64,000 nt of DNA from Streptomyces asoensis (GCF_016860545.1 NZ_BNEB01000001.1:1-64000), one strand, 5' to 3'; shown: positions 21,147-29,608, counted from the first letter of the stretch. Numbers and translations: made by a program. The notes: generated by a model from the sequence alone, not told the origin.

Positions 21147-22274
21147 ATGGCATCGAACGCCTGCATCCCCTCTGTCCCGGCGCCGGGGGACGCCGCCGCA
21201 CTGCGCGAACGGGCCCGTGGCGCCCTGCTCGGCCTGGCCGTGGGAGACGCCCTGGGCGCCCCGGCGGAGAACATGAAGCCCTCCGAGATCCGCGCCCGCT
21301 GGGGCCGCATCACCGGTTACGTCACCGACAGACCGGCCGGCACCGACGACACCGAGTACGCGATCTTCTCCGGACTGCTGCTGGCCCGCCACGGCTCCGC
21401 GCTCACCCCGGCGCACGTCGAGGCGGCCTGGCACCAGTGGATCGCGGACCGCGACGAGGGCCCCTTCCGCGGCGCGGGCTTCAGCGAACGCGGCACCCTG
21501 GAGAACCTCCGCCGGGGCCTGGCCGCACCGATCTCCGCGCAGCACCGGCACGCCTGGAGCGACGGCCTGGCCATGCGCGCCGCGCCCTTCGGCGTCTTCG
21601 CCGCGGGCCGCCCCGCGGAGGCGGCCCGGCTGGTCGCGATCGACGGCGCCGTGAGCCACGACGGCGAGGGCATCTACGGCGGCCAGGCGGTCGCGGCGGG
21701 GGTCGCGGCGGCGATGGCCGGAGCACCGGCGATCTCGGTGGTCGCCTCCGCCCTCGCCGTGATCCCCGAGGACTCCTGGACGGCGCGCTCGCTGCGGCGG
21801 GCGGTGGCCGTGGCCCACCGCGGCGAACGGGCAGTCCGCTCCGCCGTCGTGATCGGCGGCTACCCGTGGACCGACCTCGCGCCCGAGGCCGTCGCCCTCG
21901 CCTTCGGCGCCTACGCGGCCGCCGACGGCGACTTCCGCGAAGCCGTCCTGACGGCGGTGAACATGGGCCGCGACGCGGACACCACGGCGGCGGTGGCCGG
22001 CGCCCTGGCCGGTGCGACGCAGGGCGCGTCGGCGATCCCGGCGCGGTGGGCGGCGGCGATCGGCCCGGCCCGCGGCAGCTGCCTGCCGTCGATGGCGGGC
22101 CACCACGTGCTGGACGTGGCCGAGTTGCTGGTGCCGGGCGAGGGCGGCAAGTGGGGCGAGGGCATGGTCGTCGAGGACCTCGTACCGAGCCTGATGGCCC
22201 TCGGCCGCCCCACCCCGTCCGACCCGACGGCCTACACCCTGGCCGCGAACGACGCTACGGAGGCAGCCTCGTGA
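21147..22274 (+). CDS. ADP-ribosylglycohydrolase family protein 1 (motifs intact)
   Basis: This 375-residue protein is of the DraG/ARH type, a family whose members cleave ADP-ribose from proteins or small molecules using two metal ions. All three motif blocks are present: GLAVGDALGAPAE (near residue 29), TDDTE (66-70), and C-terminal NMGRDADTTAAVAGALAGA (near residue 272). It should therefore be active. ATG 21147 has AGGAGAGG upstream. It is the first gene of a seven-cistron operon and its stop overlaps the GTG of the next homologue (GTGA). The natural substrate is unknown; some homologues act on nucleoside or sugar derivatives rather than on ADP-ribosyl proteins. Confidence 0.88.
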   Translation: MASNACIPSVPAPGDAAALRERARGALLGLAVGDALGAPAENMKPSEIRARWGRITGYVTDRPAGTDDTEYAIFSGLLLARHGSALTPAHVEAAWHQWIADRDEGPFRGAGFSERGTLENLRRGLAAPISAQHRHAWSDGLAMRAAPFGVFAAGRPAEAARLVAIDGAVSHDGEGIYGGQAVAAGVAAAMAGAPAISVVASALAVIPEDSWTARSLRRAVAVAHRGERAVRSAVVIGGYPWTDLAPEAVALAFGAYAAADGDFREAVLTAVNMGRDADTTAAVAGALAGATQGASAIPARWAAAIGPARGSCLPSMAGHHVLDVAELLVPGEGGKWGEGMVVEDLVPSLMALGRPTPSDPTAYTLAANDATEAAS

Positions 22275-23614
22275 ACCCCCCCGCCCCCTGGAACGGGCCG
22301 GCCCCGTCCGCCACGGACCCCCACCCGCCGGCGACCGCGCCGGCACACCTGCACCCGCACCCGCACCCGACGACAGCACCGCCCCCGCCCGTCCGGTCCG
22401 CCCGACCGCGCACGCACCCCGCCGAGGACCGGGTCGCAGGCCGTGACGAGGGCCGGGGCGAACGGGACACCGAGGGCGAGGACGGCGGCCGGGCACGGGA
22501 CGCGCGCCGCGTCGAAGGTCTCCTCGTCGGCCTCGCCGCCGGGGACGCCGCCGGCTGGCCCGCCGCCCGGCACCGGGCCGCCCGCATGCCGGAGTGGACC
22601 CGCCGCCTCACCCGCGAACTGGACACCTTCGCCGAACACAACGCGACGACCACCCTCCCCGTCCCCATCGCCCTCAACCAGCCCCCGGAACCGCTGCGCC
22701 TCGGCCCCTCCGACGACGCCGAGTGGGCGGCCTTCGCGGCCGAGGCGGTCCTGCGGGCCGGGGACGACGCCGCCCTCGGCGACCTCAGCCGCGAACGCCG
22801 GATGCGCGCCGCCATCGACCTCACCTGGAACGCCGTCGCCTGCGAGGTCGCGGCGGCCGCCGACCGCGCGCCCGAGGTGGAGTCCGCCGTCCTGCCGCTG
22901 CGCGCCCGCATCTCCGTCCGCGCCGGCCTCGGGAACCTGGCCGCCGGTCTGCGGCCGCCCGCCACCGGACACGACAACCCCCACTACTTCGACGACGCGG
23001 CCTGTGTCCGGGCCTGCGTCCTGGCGGTGGCCCACCCCGGCGATCCCCGGGGCGCCGCCGAACTCGCCGAGTTCGACGCCCGCTACACCCAGGACGGCGA
23101 CGGCGTGCACGGCGCCCGCGCGATGGCGGCGGCCTGCGCGCTGGCCCTGGCCGGCGCGGACCCCGGGGCCTGTGCGGCGGCGGCGCTCGCCGAACTCCCC
23201 GAGCACACGGAGATCGGCCGCAACGCCCGGCACGCCCTGGCCCTGGCCCACGCCTGCGACGGCGCGTTCGCGCTCGTCCCGCTCCTGGAACACCAGATCG
23301 TCGACCACGTCTACAGCTACGGCATCGCGGCGGCGGAGACGGTCCCGGTGGCCCTCGCCCTGATGACCGCGTCCGGCGGCCGTATCCACGAGGCGGTGCC
23401 CGCCGCCGCCTGCCTGTCCCGGGTGGCGGACTCGGCCCCGGCCCTCGCGGGCGCGCTGACCGGCGCGCTGGGCGGCGGCGCCGCGATCCCCGCCTCCTGG
23501 CGCGAGAGCTGCCGCACCCTCTCCGGCTGCGTACTGCCCCGGCTCACCGGCACCGACCTGGTGGAACTCGCCGGACTCCTGGAAGCCGCACAACCGGGCC
23601 CCGCAGGAGGATGA
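22271..23614 (+). CDS. ADP-ribosylglycohydrolase family protein 2 (degenerate motifs)
   Basis: This 447-residue homologue has an unusual N-terminal extension of about 75 residues rich in proline and histidine (PAHLHPHPHPTTAPPPP), then basic and acidic residues. The glycohydrolase domain starts at VEGLLVGLAAGDAAGWPAA. The second motif reads SDDAEW instead of TDDTE, and the C-terminal metal-binding block GxDxDT is replaced by SRVADSAPALAGALTGA. Two metal-binding positions are therefore lost and the protein may be inactive or altered in function. GTG 22271 overlaps the previous stop. The His/Pro tail could bind metal or simply be disordered. Family membership is clear; enzymatic activity is doubtful. 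Confidence 0.82.
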   Translation: MNPPAPWNGPAPSATDPHPPATAPAHLHPHPHPTTAPPPPVRSARPRTHPAEDRVAGRDEGRGERDTEGEDGGRARDARRVEGLLVGLAAGDAAGWPAARHRAARMPEWTRRLTRELDTFAEHNATTTLPVPIALNQPPEPLRLGPSDDAEWAAFAAEAVLRAGDDAALGDLSRERRMRAAIDLTWNAVACEVAAAADRAPEVESAVLPLRARISVRAGLGNLAAGLRPPATGHDNPHYFDDAACVRACVLAVAHPGDPRGAAELAEFDARYTQDGDGVHGARAMAAACALALAGADPGACAAAALAELPEHTEIGRNARHALALAHACDGAFALVPLLEHQIVDHVYSYGIAAAETVPVALALMTASGGRIHEAVPAAACLSRVADSAPALAGALTGALGGGAAIPASWRESCRTLSGCVLPRLTGTDLVELAGLLEAAQPGPAGG

Positions 23615-23622
23615 TTCGGGGC

Positions 23623-24798
23623 ATGACGCCCAAAGCACAAGAAAGCAACGGCGCAACCCTGGAAGAGCGCATCACGGCCGCCCTCGTCGGCGCGGCCGTC
23701 GGCGACGCCCTGGGCGGCCCCGTGGAGGGCTACTCCCCCGAGCAGATCCTCGAGCGCCACGGCGGCCGGGTCCACGGCATCGTCGGTCCCTGGAACGGCG
23801 ACCGGTGGCGCACCGCCCGTCCCCTCGCCCCGTACCACAAGGGCGACGGGCACGTCACCGACGACACCTTGATGACCCACGCGCTGATCAGGGTCTACGC
23901 CACGGTCCGCGACCACCTGGACGCCTACGCGATCGCGGACCACCTGGTCCCGGACCTGCTGACGACACCCCGCTGGATCCCCGAACTGGAGGCGGAGGCA
24001 CTCCCCCTGCACCGGATCTTCCTCGCGGAGAAGTGGCTCGTGACACGGCTGCACTACGGCCATGTCGATCCGCGCGAGGCGGGCGCGGGCAACATCGTCA
24101 ACTGCGGTGCGGCGATGTACATGGCACCGGTGGGCCTGGTCAACGCGGCCAATCCGGCGGGCGCGTACGCCGAGGCGCTGGACATCGCGGGCGCCCACCA
24201 GTCCTCCTACGGCCGGGAGGCGGCCGGTGTCTTCGCGGCGGCGGTGGCGGCCGCCTGCGTGCCGGGCGCGACGGCGGAGTCCGTCGTCGAGGCCTGTCTG
24301 GCACTGGCGCAGGACGGGACGCGAACGGCGATCGAGAAGGTCTGTGAAACCGCCGCGCGCCACGGCGACTTCGAGTCGGCGCTGGTCCCGCTGCGGGAGG
24401 CGGTGACGCCGTACGACACCGTCGGCCCCGACTACCGCCGCCCCTCGCTGGCCGCCCGCCGACCGTCCCGGCTGCACGCCGTCGAGGAACTCCCCGTCGC
24501 CCTGGGGATGTTGCTGGTCGCCGGCGGCGACTACCGGGAGGCGGTCCTCGGCTCCGTCAACTACGGCCGCGACTGCGACTCGATCGCGACGATGGCCGCG
24601 GCGATGGCCGGCGCCCTCGGCTCGCCCCCGCCCGACGAGTGGTCCAAGCAGGTCGCCGAGGCGAGCCGCCTCGACCTCTGGCAGCCCGCGGCGACGCTCG
24701 CCGAGGTCACCCGGGAGATCTTCGGCCGGGACCTGCAAAACCGTCGCACCCACGAGCGGGCGTTCGCCGCGATCGGAGGTACGGGATGCTCCGACTGA
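23623..24798 (+). CDS. ADP-ribosylglycohydrolase family protein 3 (motifs intact)
   Basis: This 391-residue homologue has complete motifs: GAAVGDALGGPVEGYSPEQI (near residue 23), TDDTLMTH (79-86), and C-terminal NYGRDCDSIATMAAAMAGA (near residue 300). The insert between the first two motifs and the GHVDPREAGAGNIVNCGAAMYMAP segment are typical of the longer bacterial ADP-ribosylglycohydrolase subgroup. The start is uncertain: ATG 23611 overlaps the upstream stop (ATGA) but directly abuts GGAGG, whereas ATG 23623 lies 12 bases after it. I chose 23623 as the more plausible ribosome spacing. Its 3' end overlaps the next homologue by 13 bases. It probably carries real hydrolase activity; the substrate is unknown. 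Confidence 0.87.
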   Translation: MTPKAQESNGATLEERITAALVGAAVGDALGGPVEGYSPEQILERHGGRVHGIVGPWNGDRWRTARPLAPYHKGDGHVTDDTLMTHALIRVYATVRDHLDAYAIADHLVPDLLTTPRWIPELEAEALPLHRIFLAEKWLVTRLHYGHVDPREAGAGNIVNCGAAMYMAPVGLVNAANPAGAYAEALDIAGAHQSSYGREAAGVFAAAVAAACVPGATAESVVEACLALAQDGTRTAIEKVCETAARHGDFESALVPLREAVTPYDTVGPDYRRPSLAARRPSRLHAVEELPVALGMLLVAGGDYREAVLGSVNYGRDCDSIATMAAAMAGALGSPPPDEWSKQVAEASRLDLWQPAATLAEVTREIFGRDLQNRRTHERAFAAIGGTGCSD

Positions 24799-26162
24799 CC
24801 TGGGTGCAGCCGGAGGACCTCCTCGGGCACGAACTGCGCCAGGCGGCCCAGGACGGCCGCGAGCCGTCGGCGGTCGCCGCGCGGTGGAAGGCGGCCGGCG
24901 GCTGCGAGGCACCGGCCCGGGCGGGCGCGTCCCCCCAGCCGCCGTCCCGCTACCTCCGTCTCCTCGCGGAGGACCTCCTGGACGAACTGGCCGACCTGCC
25001 CAGCAGATCCGCGGAGCACGAGCCGACCGACCTGCGGCGGATCAAGGCCCTGTGCCGGGAGTGGCCGGACCGGCCGGACGGCGACCCGCCCGCGCCCGCC
25101 CGCAGCGCCCTGGAAGCGGCCTGGCTGGGCCGGGCCGTCGGCTGCCTGCTCGGCAAACCGGTCGAGAAACTCCCCCTGGACGCGGTCCGCCGGCTCGCCC
25201 GGTCCACCGGGAACTGGCCCCTCACCGGCTACTTCACCGCCCGCGGAGTCCCCGGGCCGCTCTTGGAGGAGCACCCCTGGAACCGCCGCTCGGCGGCCAC
25301 CTCGCTGGCCGAGAACATCGACGGCATGCCCGAGGACGACGACCTCAACTACCCGCTGCTCAACCTGCTCCTGCTGCAACGTCACGGCAGGGACTTCACC
25401 ACCGCGGACGTGGCCGGGCTCTGGCTGGACGAACTCCCCGCGGGCCGCGCCTTCACCGCCGAACGCGTCGCGCTGCGCAACCTGCTCTGCGGCATCGAAC
25501 CCCCGCTCACCGCACGCCACCGCAACCCCTTCCGCGAATGGATCGGCGCCCTCATCCGCGCCGACGTGCACGGCTGGACCAACCCCGGGGACCCGGCGGC
25601 GGCCGCCGAACAGGCCCACCGCGACGCCACCCTCACGCACACCGCCAACGGGGTCTACGCGGCGATGTTCACCGCGGCCGCCATCGCCGCGGCCGCGACC
25701 GGCACCCAGGACGTCCACGCCTGTCTGCGCACCGGCCTGAGCGTCGTCCCGCCCCGCTCCCGTCTCGCGCGGGCCGTCACCGACGCCGTCCGACTGGCCG
25801 CGCAGCACGCCGACTTCGACACCGTGGTGGACGAACTGCACGCCGAGCACAAGGCGTACCACTGGGTCCACGCCGTCCCCAACTGCGCCCTGCTCGCCGC
25901 CGCCCTCACCCACGCGGACGGCGACTTCACCGGCTCCATCGGCCGTGCCGTGTCGGGCGCCCTGGACACCGACTCGGTCGGCGCGACGGCCGGCGGGATC
26001 GCCGCCCTGCTCACCGGCGACCCGGCCGCCCTGCCCGACCACTGGACGGCGCCCCTGAAGAACCGCCTGGCCACCTCGGTCGCCGGTCTCGACGGCACCG
26101 GCTTCGACACCCTGGCCCACCTCACCTGGTCCCTCACCCACCGGGAGGCTTCCCGCCCATGA
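24786..26162 (+). CDS. ADP-ribosylglycohydrolase family protein 4 (divergent, N-terminal extension)
   Basis: This 458-residue divergent homologue begins at ATG 24786 with GGAGG six bases upstream, inside the end of the previous gene. About 115 N-terminal residues (MLRLTWVQPEDLLGHELRQA onward) form a helical domain not found in the other three. The glycohydrolase domain starts at ALEAAWLGRAVGCLLGKPVE, where the usual GD is GC. The second motif is PEDDDLNYPLL and the third is ALDTDSVGATAGGIAALLTG, which keeps the D-x-D pair. It also contains a long insertion after the first motif. Metal binding may be retained but substrate choice should differ. The stop overlaps the next small ORF (ATGA). Confidence 0.83.
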   Translation: MLRLTWVQPEDLLGHELRQAAQDGREPSAVAARWKAAGGCEAPARAGASPQPPSRYLRLLAEDLLDELADLPSRSAEHEPTDLRRIKALCREWPDRPDGDPPAPARSALEAAWLGRAVGCLLGKPVEKLPLDAVRRLARSTGNWPLTGYFTARGVPGPLLEEHPWNRRSAATSLAENIDGMPEDDDLNYPLLNLLLLQRHGRDFTTADVAGLWLDELPAGRAFTAERVALRNLLCGIEPPLTARHRNPFREWIGALIRADVHGWTNPGDPAAAAEQAHRDATLTHTANGVYAAMFTAAAIAAAATGTQDVHACLRTGLSVVPPRSRLARAVTDAVRLAAQHADFDTVVDELHAEHKAYHWVHAVPNCALLAAALTHADGDFTGSIGRAVSGALDTDSVGATAGGIAALLTGDPAALPDHWTAPLKNRLATSVAGLDGTGFDTLAHLTWSLTHREASRP

Positions 26163-26269
26163 CCGACACCGCCGTGCCCGGCCGCACGCACCCCGATCCC
26201 GCCGCCCCCGCGGACACCACCGCCCAGGCGCCCCGCCGCGCCCGGGCCGATTCGCCGTGCGCGTCATGA
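26159..26269 (+). CDS. 36-codon coupled ORF of unknown function
   Basis: This small ORF (begins MTDTAVPGRTHPDPAAPADT, 36 residues) is joined to both neighbours by ATGA overlaps: its ATG overlaps the stop of glycohydrolase 4, and its TGA overlaps the ATG of the CoA-transferase. CGGGAGG lies 9 bases upstream of its start, whereas the CoA-transferase ATG has no ribosome site of its own. Translating this ORF would therefore bring ribosomes to the CoA-transferase start. The peptide is Pro/Ala-rich with no recognisable domain. It could be a functional coupling leader or the N-terminal remnant of a deleted gene. Confidence 0.5.
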   Translation: MTDTAVPGRTHPDPAAPADTTAQAPRRARADSPCAS

Positions 26270-27462
26270 CCGAGAAGCCCGCACCCCTGCACGGGATCCG
26301 CGTCCTCGACCTGGCCACCCTCTTCGCCGGGCCGCTGGCCGCCACCATGCTCGGCGACTTCGGCGCGGATGTCGTCAAGGTCGAGCACCCCACCCGGCCC
26401 GATCCCTCCCGCGGTCACGGCCCGTCGAAGGACGGCGTCGGCCTCTGGTGGAAGATCCTCGGCCGCAACAAGCGCACCATCACCCTCGACCTCTCCCGGC
26501 CCGGCGGCCGCGCCACCCTCCTGCGTCTCGTCCGCACGGCCGACGTCGTCGTCGAGAACTTCCGCCCCGGCACCCTGGAGAAGTGGGACCTCGGCTGGGA
26601 CACGCTGTCGGCGGCCAACCCCCGGCTCGTCCTCGCCCGGGTCACCGCCTTCGGCCAGTTCGGTCCCTACGCGCACCGGCCGGGCTTCGGCACCCTCGCC
26701 GAGGCGATGAGCGGGTTCGCCGCGATCACCGGGGAGCCGGACGCGTCCCCGACCCTGCCGCCCTTCGGACTGGCCGACTCGATCGCTGGTCTGGCCACCG
26801 CCTACGCCGTCATGACCGCCCTCGCCGGCCGCGACCGCACCGGTGAGGGACAGGTCGTCGACATGGCGATCATCGAGCCCATCCTCACCGTGCTCGGCCC
26901 CCAGCCGCTCTGGTACGACCAGCTCGGCTACGTCCAGGCCCGTACCGGCAACCGGTCCGCCAACAACGCCCCCCGCAACACCTACCGCACGGCCGACGGA
27001 GGCTGGGTGGCCGTGTCCACGTCGGCCCAGTCGGTCGCCGAGCGCGTGATGCGCCTGGTCGGACGGCCCGACCTGATCGACGAACCGTGGTTCGCGACCG
27101 GCGCCGACCGGGCCGCCCACGCCGACGTCCTCGACGAGGCGGTCGGCAGCTGGATCGCCGCCCGGGACCGCGTCGACGTCCTCGCCGCCTTCGAGAAGGC
27201 CGAGGCGGCGATCGCCCCGGTGCAGGACGTGCGGGACGTGATGACGGACCCCCAGTACCAGGCCCTCGACACGATCACCGCGGTCGACGACCCCGAACTG
27301 GGCCGCGTCCGTATGCAGAACGTGCTCTTCCGGCTCTCCGCCACCCCCGGCGCGATCCGCTGGGCCGGCCGCCCGCACGGCGCCGACACGGAGGAGGTCC
27401 TGACCGAGCTGGGGCTGACCACAGCCGAGCTGACGTCCCTGCGCGAGGCGGGCGTCCTGTGA
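26266..27462 (+). CDS. Class III CoA-transferase (CaiB/BaiF family)
   Basis: This 398-residue family III CoA-transferase moves CoA between carboxylic acids through an aspartyl-CoA anhydride. The N-terminal signature LFAGPLAATMLGDFGADVVKVE (residues 19-40) is intact, and the likely nucleophile is D171 in FGLADSIAGL. GEGQVVDMAIIEPI (about residue 194) and the C-terminal GAIRWAGRPHGADTEEVL are also family features. ATG 26266 overlaps the stop of the 36-codon ORF; GTG 26257 is an alternative adding three residues. The neighbouring CitE-like lyase overlaps by GTGA, suggesting an activation-then-cleavage pair for an organic acid. Acid substrate unknown. Confidence 0.9.
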   Translation: MTEKPAPLHGIRVLDLATLFAGPLAATMLGDFGADVVKVEHPTRPDPSRGHGPSKDGVGLWWKILGRNKRTITLDLSRPGGRATLLRLVRTADVVVENFRPGTLEKWDLGWDTLSAANPRLVLARVTAFGQFGPYAHRPGFGTLAEAMSGFAAITGEPDASPTLPPFGLADSIAGLATAYAVMTALAGRDRTGEGQVVDMAIIEPILTVLGPQPLWYDQLGYVQARTGNRSANNAPRNTYRTADGGWVAVSTSAQSVAERVMRLVGRPDLIDEPWFATGADRAAHADVLDEAVGSWIAARDRVDVLAAFEKAEAAIAPVQDVRDVMTDPQYQALDTITAVDDPELGRVRMQNVLFRLSATPGAIRWAGRPHGADTEEVLTELGLTTAELTSLREAGVL

Positions 27463-28292
27463 GCAGAACGCCCCTGACCTGGCTCTACGTGCCGGGCGAC
27501 CGCCCGGAGACGGTCACCAAGGCCCTCGCCTGCGGCGCCGACGTCGTCATCGTCGACCTGGAGGACGCGGTCGCCCCGGACCGCAAGGAGTACGCCCGCA
27601 CGGCCACCGCCGAACGCCTGGGCGAGCCCCAGCCGGTCCCCGTCCACGTCCGGGTGAACTCCCTGGACAGCCCGTTCGCCGCGGCGGACCTGCGCACGAT
27701 GGCCGCCCTCCCCGGGGTCGCCGCCCTGCGCCTGCCGAAGGTGACGTCCCCGCACCAGATCACCCGGGTCGCCGAGAGCGTCCCGCCCTCGGACCGCGGA
27801 GCCGTCCCTCTGCACGCCCTCCTGGAGACGGCCCTCGGCATCGAGCACGCCTACGCCATCGCCTGCGCCCACCCCTCGCTGCGCGGCATCGCCCTCGGCG
27901 AGGCGGACCTGCGGGCCGACCTGGGCGTCCGCGCCGACGCGGGCCTCGACTGGTCCCGCGCCCGGGTCGTGGTCGCCGCCCGGGCCGCGGGCCTGGCACC
28001 CCCGCCCCAGTCGGTCCACCCCGACATCCGCGACCTGGAGGGCCTGGCCACGAGCTGCGCCCACGGCCGCACCCTCGGCTTCCTGGGCCGCGCGGCCATC
28101 CACCCCCGCCAGCTCCCGATCATCGAACAGGCCTACCTGCCCACCCAGCACGAACTGGAGGAGGCCGAGACGATCGTGAAGGCGGCGGCCATCGACCAGG
28201 GCGCCCAGGCGCTGCCCGACGGCCGCTTCATCGACGCGGCCGTGGTGGCGACGGCCCAGCGGACGCTGTCCCTGGCGGCCCGCGGGGGCTGA
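27459..28292 (+). CDS. CoA ester lyase, CitE/HpcH-HpaI aldolase family
   Basis: This 277-residue TIM-barrel protein resembles the citrate lyase beta subunit (CitE), malyl-CoA/citramalyl-CoA lyases and thioesterases. Typical residues are present: IVDLEDAVAPDRKEYAR near residue 31 (Mg-linked Asp/Glu), RLPKVTSPHQI near residue 91, LLETALGIEHAYAIA near residue 119 with the metal-binding Glu, and GEADLRADLG near residue 145 with the metal-binding Asp. GFLGRAAIHPRQLPII closes the barrel. GTG 27459 overlaps the CoA-transferase stop. No citC, citD or citF genes are nearby, so it is not part of a citrate lyase complex; a malyl- or citramalyl-type CoA ester is a better guess. Confidence 0.88.
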   Translation: MSRTPLTWLYVPGDRPETVTKALACGADVVIVDLEDAVAPDRKEYARTATAERLGEPQPVPVHVRVNSLDSPFAAADLRTMAALPGVAALRLPKVTSPHQITRVAESVPPSDRGAVPLHALLETALGIEHAYAIACAHPSLRGIALGEADLRADLGVRADAGLDWSRARVVVAARAAGLAPPPQSVHPDIRDLEGLATSCAHGRTLGFLGRAAIHPRQLPIIEQAYLPTQHELEEAETIVKAAAIDQGAQALPDGRFIDAAVVATAQRTLSLAARGG

Positions 28293-28310
28293 AGCCGCGA
28301 CCGCCGCACG

Positions 28311-28352
28311 GACGACGAGGGCGCCCGGGAGATCCCGGGCGCCCTCGTCGTC
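28311..28352. terminator. Perfect 19-bp hairpin terminator between CitE-like gene and lgt
   Basis: Arms 28311-28329 and 28334-28352 are perfectly complementary, each a GACGACGAGG stretch followed by GCGCCCGGG or its complement, around a four-base loop AGAT. It lies 18 bases after the operon end and 18 before the lgt end, serving both directions. It is among the strongest hairpins in the window. Confidence 0.88.
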
Positions 28353-28369
28353 GGTCGGCCTACCGGCCG

Positions 28370-29608
28370 TCAGCTCTTCTTGCCCGCGGACCCGGCCTCG
28401 TCCTTGGCCTCGGCCTTCACCGCGGCCGGCTTCCCGGCGCCGGCCTCGGCACCGGCCTTGCCGTTCGCCTCGGGAACGGCCTCGGCCTTCGGGGCGTCGG
28501 CGGTCTGCGCGCCGGACTCGCCGGCACCGGCCTTCGCCACACCGGCGGCGTCGGCGTCGGACTTCCCGGCACTCACGGCACCGGCCTTCGCCGCGGCCTT
28601 GGCCTCGGTCTTGGCCTCGGTCTTGGCCTCGGTCTTCGTCGCGACCTTCGTCCCGGCCTTCGCCTTGCCCTCGGCGTCGGCGTCGGTCTTCCCGGCACCC
28701 TCGGCAGCCGGCTTCGCCCCGGACTCCGGGGCGTCCCCGTCGGCCGCGTCCTGCGACCCGCCCTCGGCTTCCGCCGCGTCGCCGGAGGCCTGCGCGGCGG
28801 GCTCGACCACTGCCTCACGGCCCGGCCGCTTCTTCGCCGAGACGACGAAGTACGCCACCGCGAGCAGGAACACGACCAGTGCGGTCCAGTCGTTCAGCCG
28901 CAGGCCCAGGATGTGGTGGGCGTCGTCGACCCGCATGTACTCGATCCAGGCGCGGCCCACGCAGTACGCGGCGACGTACAGCGCGAAGGCCCGTCCGTGT
29001 CCCAGCTTGAAGCGGCGGTCGGCCCAGATGACCAGGAGCGCCACGCCGACGCACCACAGCGACTCGTAGAGGAACGTCGGCTGGTAGTAGCCGGGCACCC
29101 GGCCGTCCGCCGAGGACGTGATGTGCAGGGCCCAGGGAAGGTCGGTCTCCTTGCCGTACAGCTCCTGGTTGAACCAGTTGCCCCAGCGGCCGATCGCCTG
29201 GGCGAGCGCGATGCCCGGTGCGATGGCGTCGGCGTAGGCGGGCAGGGCGATGCCCCGGCGCCGGCAGCCGATCCACGCGCCCACCGCTCCGAGCGCGATC
29301 GCGCCCCAGATGCCGAGACCGCCCTCCCAGACCTTGAAGGCGTCCACCCAGTCACGGCCCTCGCTGAAGTACAGCTCGTAGTCCGTGATCACGTGGTAGA
29401 GGCGGCCGCCGATCAGGCCGAAGGGCACCGCCCAGACGGCGATGTCGGCCACCGTGCCGGTCCGCCCGCCCCGGGCGACCCAGCGCCTGTTGCCGAGCCA
29501 GACCGCGACGAAGACGCCGATGATGATGCAGAACGCGTAGCCGCGCAGCGGAACGGGGCCGAGGTACAGCACCCCGTGCGACGGGCTGGGAATGTAGGCA
29601 AGTTCCAT
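28370..29608 (-). CDS. lgt: Prolipoprotein diacylglyceryl transferase with long Ala/Lys/Glu tail
   Basis: This 412-residue Lgt transfers diacylglycerol from phosphatidylglycerol to the lipobox cysteine of prelipoproteins in the cytoplasmic membrane. The catalytic core (residues 1 to about 265) has six or seven hydrophobic segments, HGVLYLGPVPLRGYAF, GGRLYHVITDYELY, and the signature GRWGNWFNQELYGKETDLPW near residue 141. YQPTFLYESLW and GRAFALYVAAYCVGRAWIEYMR follow. The last ~145 residues are a low-complexity cytoplasmic-type tail built of Ala, Lys, Glu and Gly with TKTEAKTEAKTEAK repeats. The tail is far beyond the ~280-residue core length and is variable among Streptomyces. ATG 29608 starts directly at MELAYIPSP. 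Confidence 0.94.
   Translation of the reverse strand: MELAYIPSPSHGVLYLGPVPLRGYAFCIIIGVFVAVWLGNRRWVARGGRTGTVADIAVWAVPFGLIGGRLYHVITDYELYFSEGRDWVDAFKVWEGGLGIWGAIALGAVGAWIGCRRRGIALPAYADAIAPGIALAQAIGRWGNWFNQELYGKETDLPWALHITSSADGRVPGYYQPTFLYESLWCVGVALLVIWADRRFKLGHGRAFALYVAAYCVGRAWIEYMRVDDAHHILGLRLNDWTALVVFLLAVAYFVVSAKKRPGREAVVEPAAQASGDAAEAEGGSQDAADGDAPESGAKPAAEGAGKTDADAEGKAKAGTKVATKTEAKTEAKTEAKAAAKAGAVSAGKSDADAAGVAKAGAGESGAQTADAPKAEAVPEANGKAGAEAGAGKPAAVKAEAKDEAGSAGKKS

Noticed and set aside
22300..22420. Low-complexity CCCGCAC-rich stretch as a possible separate repeat element
   Set aside because: It lies in frame within glycohydrolase 2 and encodes its His/Pro-rich tail.
27459..28292. Calling the CitE-like protein a true citrate lyase subunit
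   Set aside because: No citC, citD or citF partners are nearby, and related enzymes act on malyl- or citramalyl-CoA.
28573..28760. Repetitive GCCTCGGTCTTGG units that look like a tandem repeat or CRISPR-like element
   Set aside because: They encode the TEAK repeats of the Lgt tail, in frame; there are no spacers and no cas genes.
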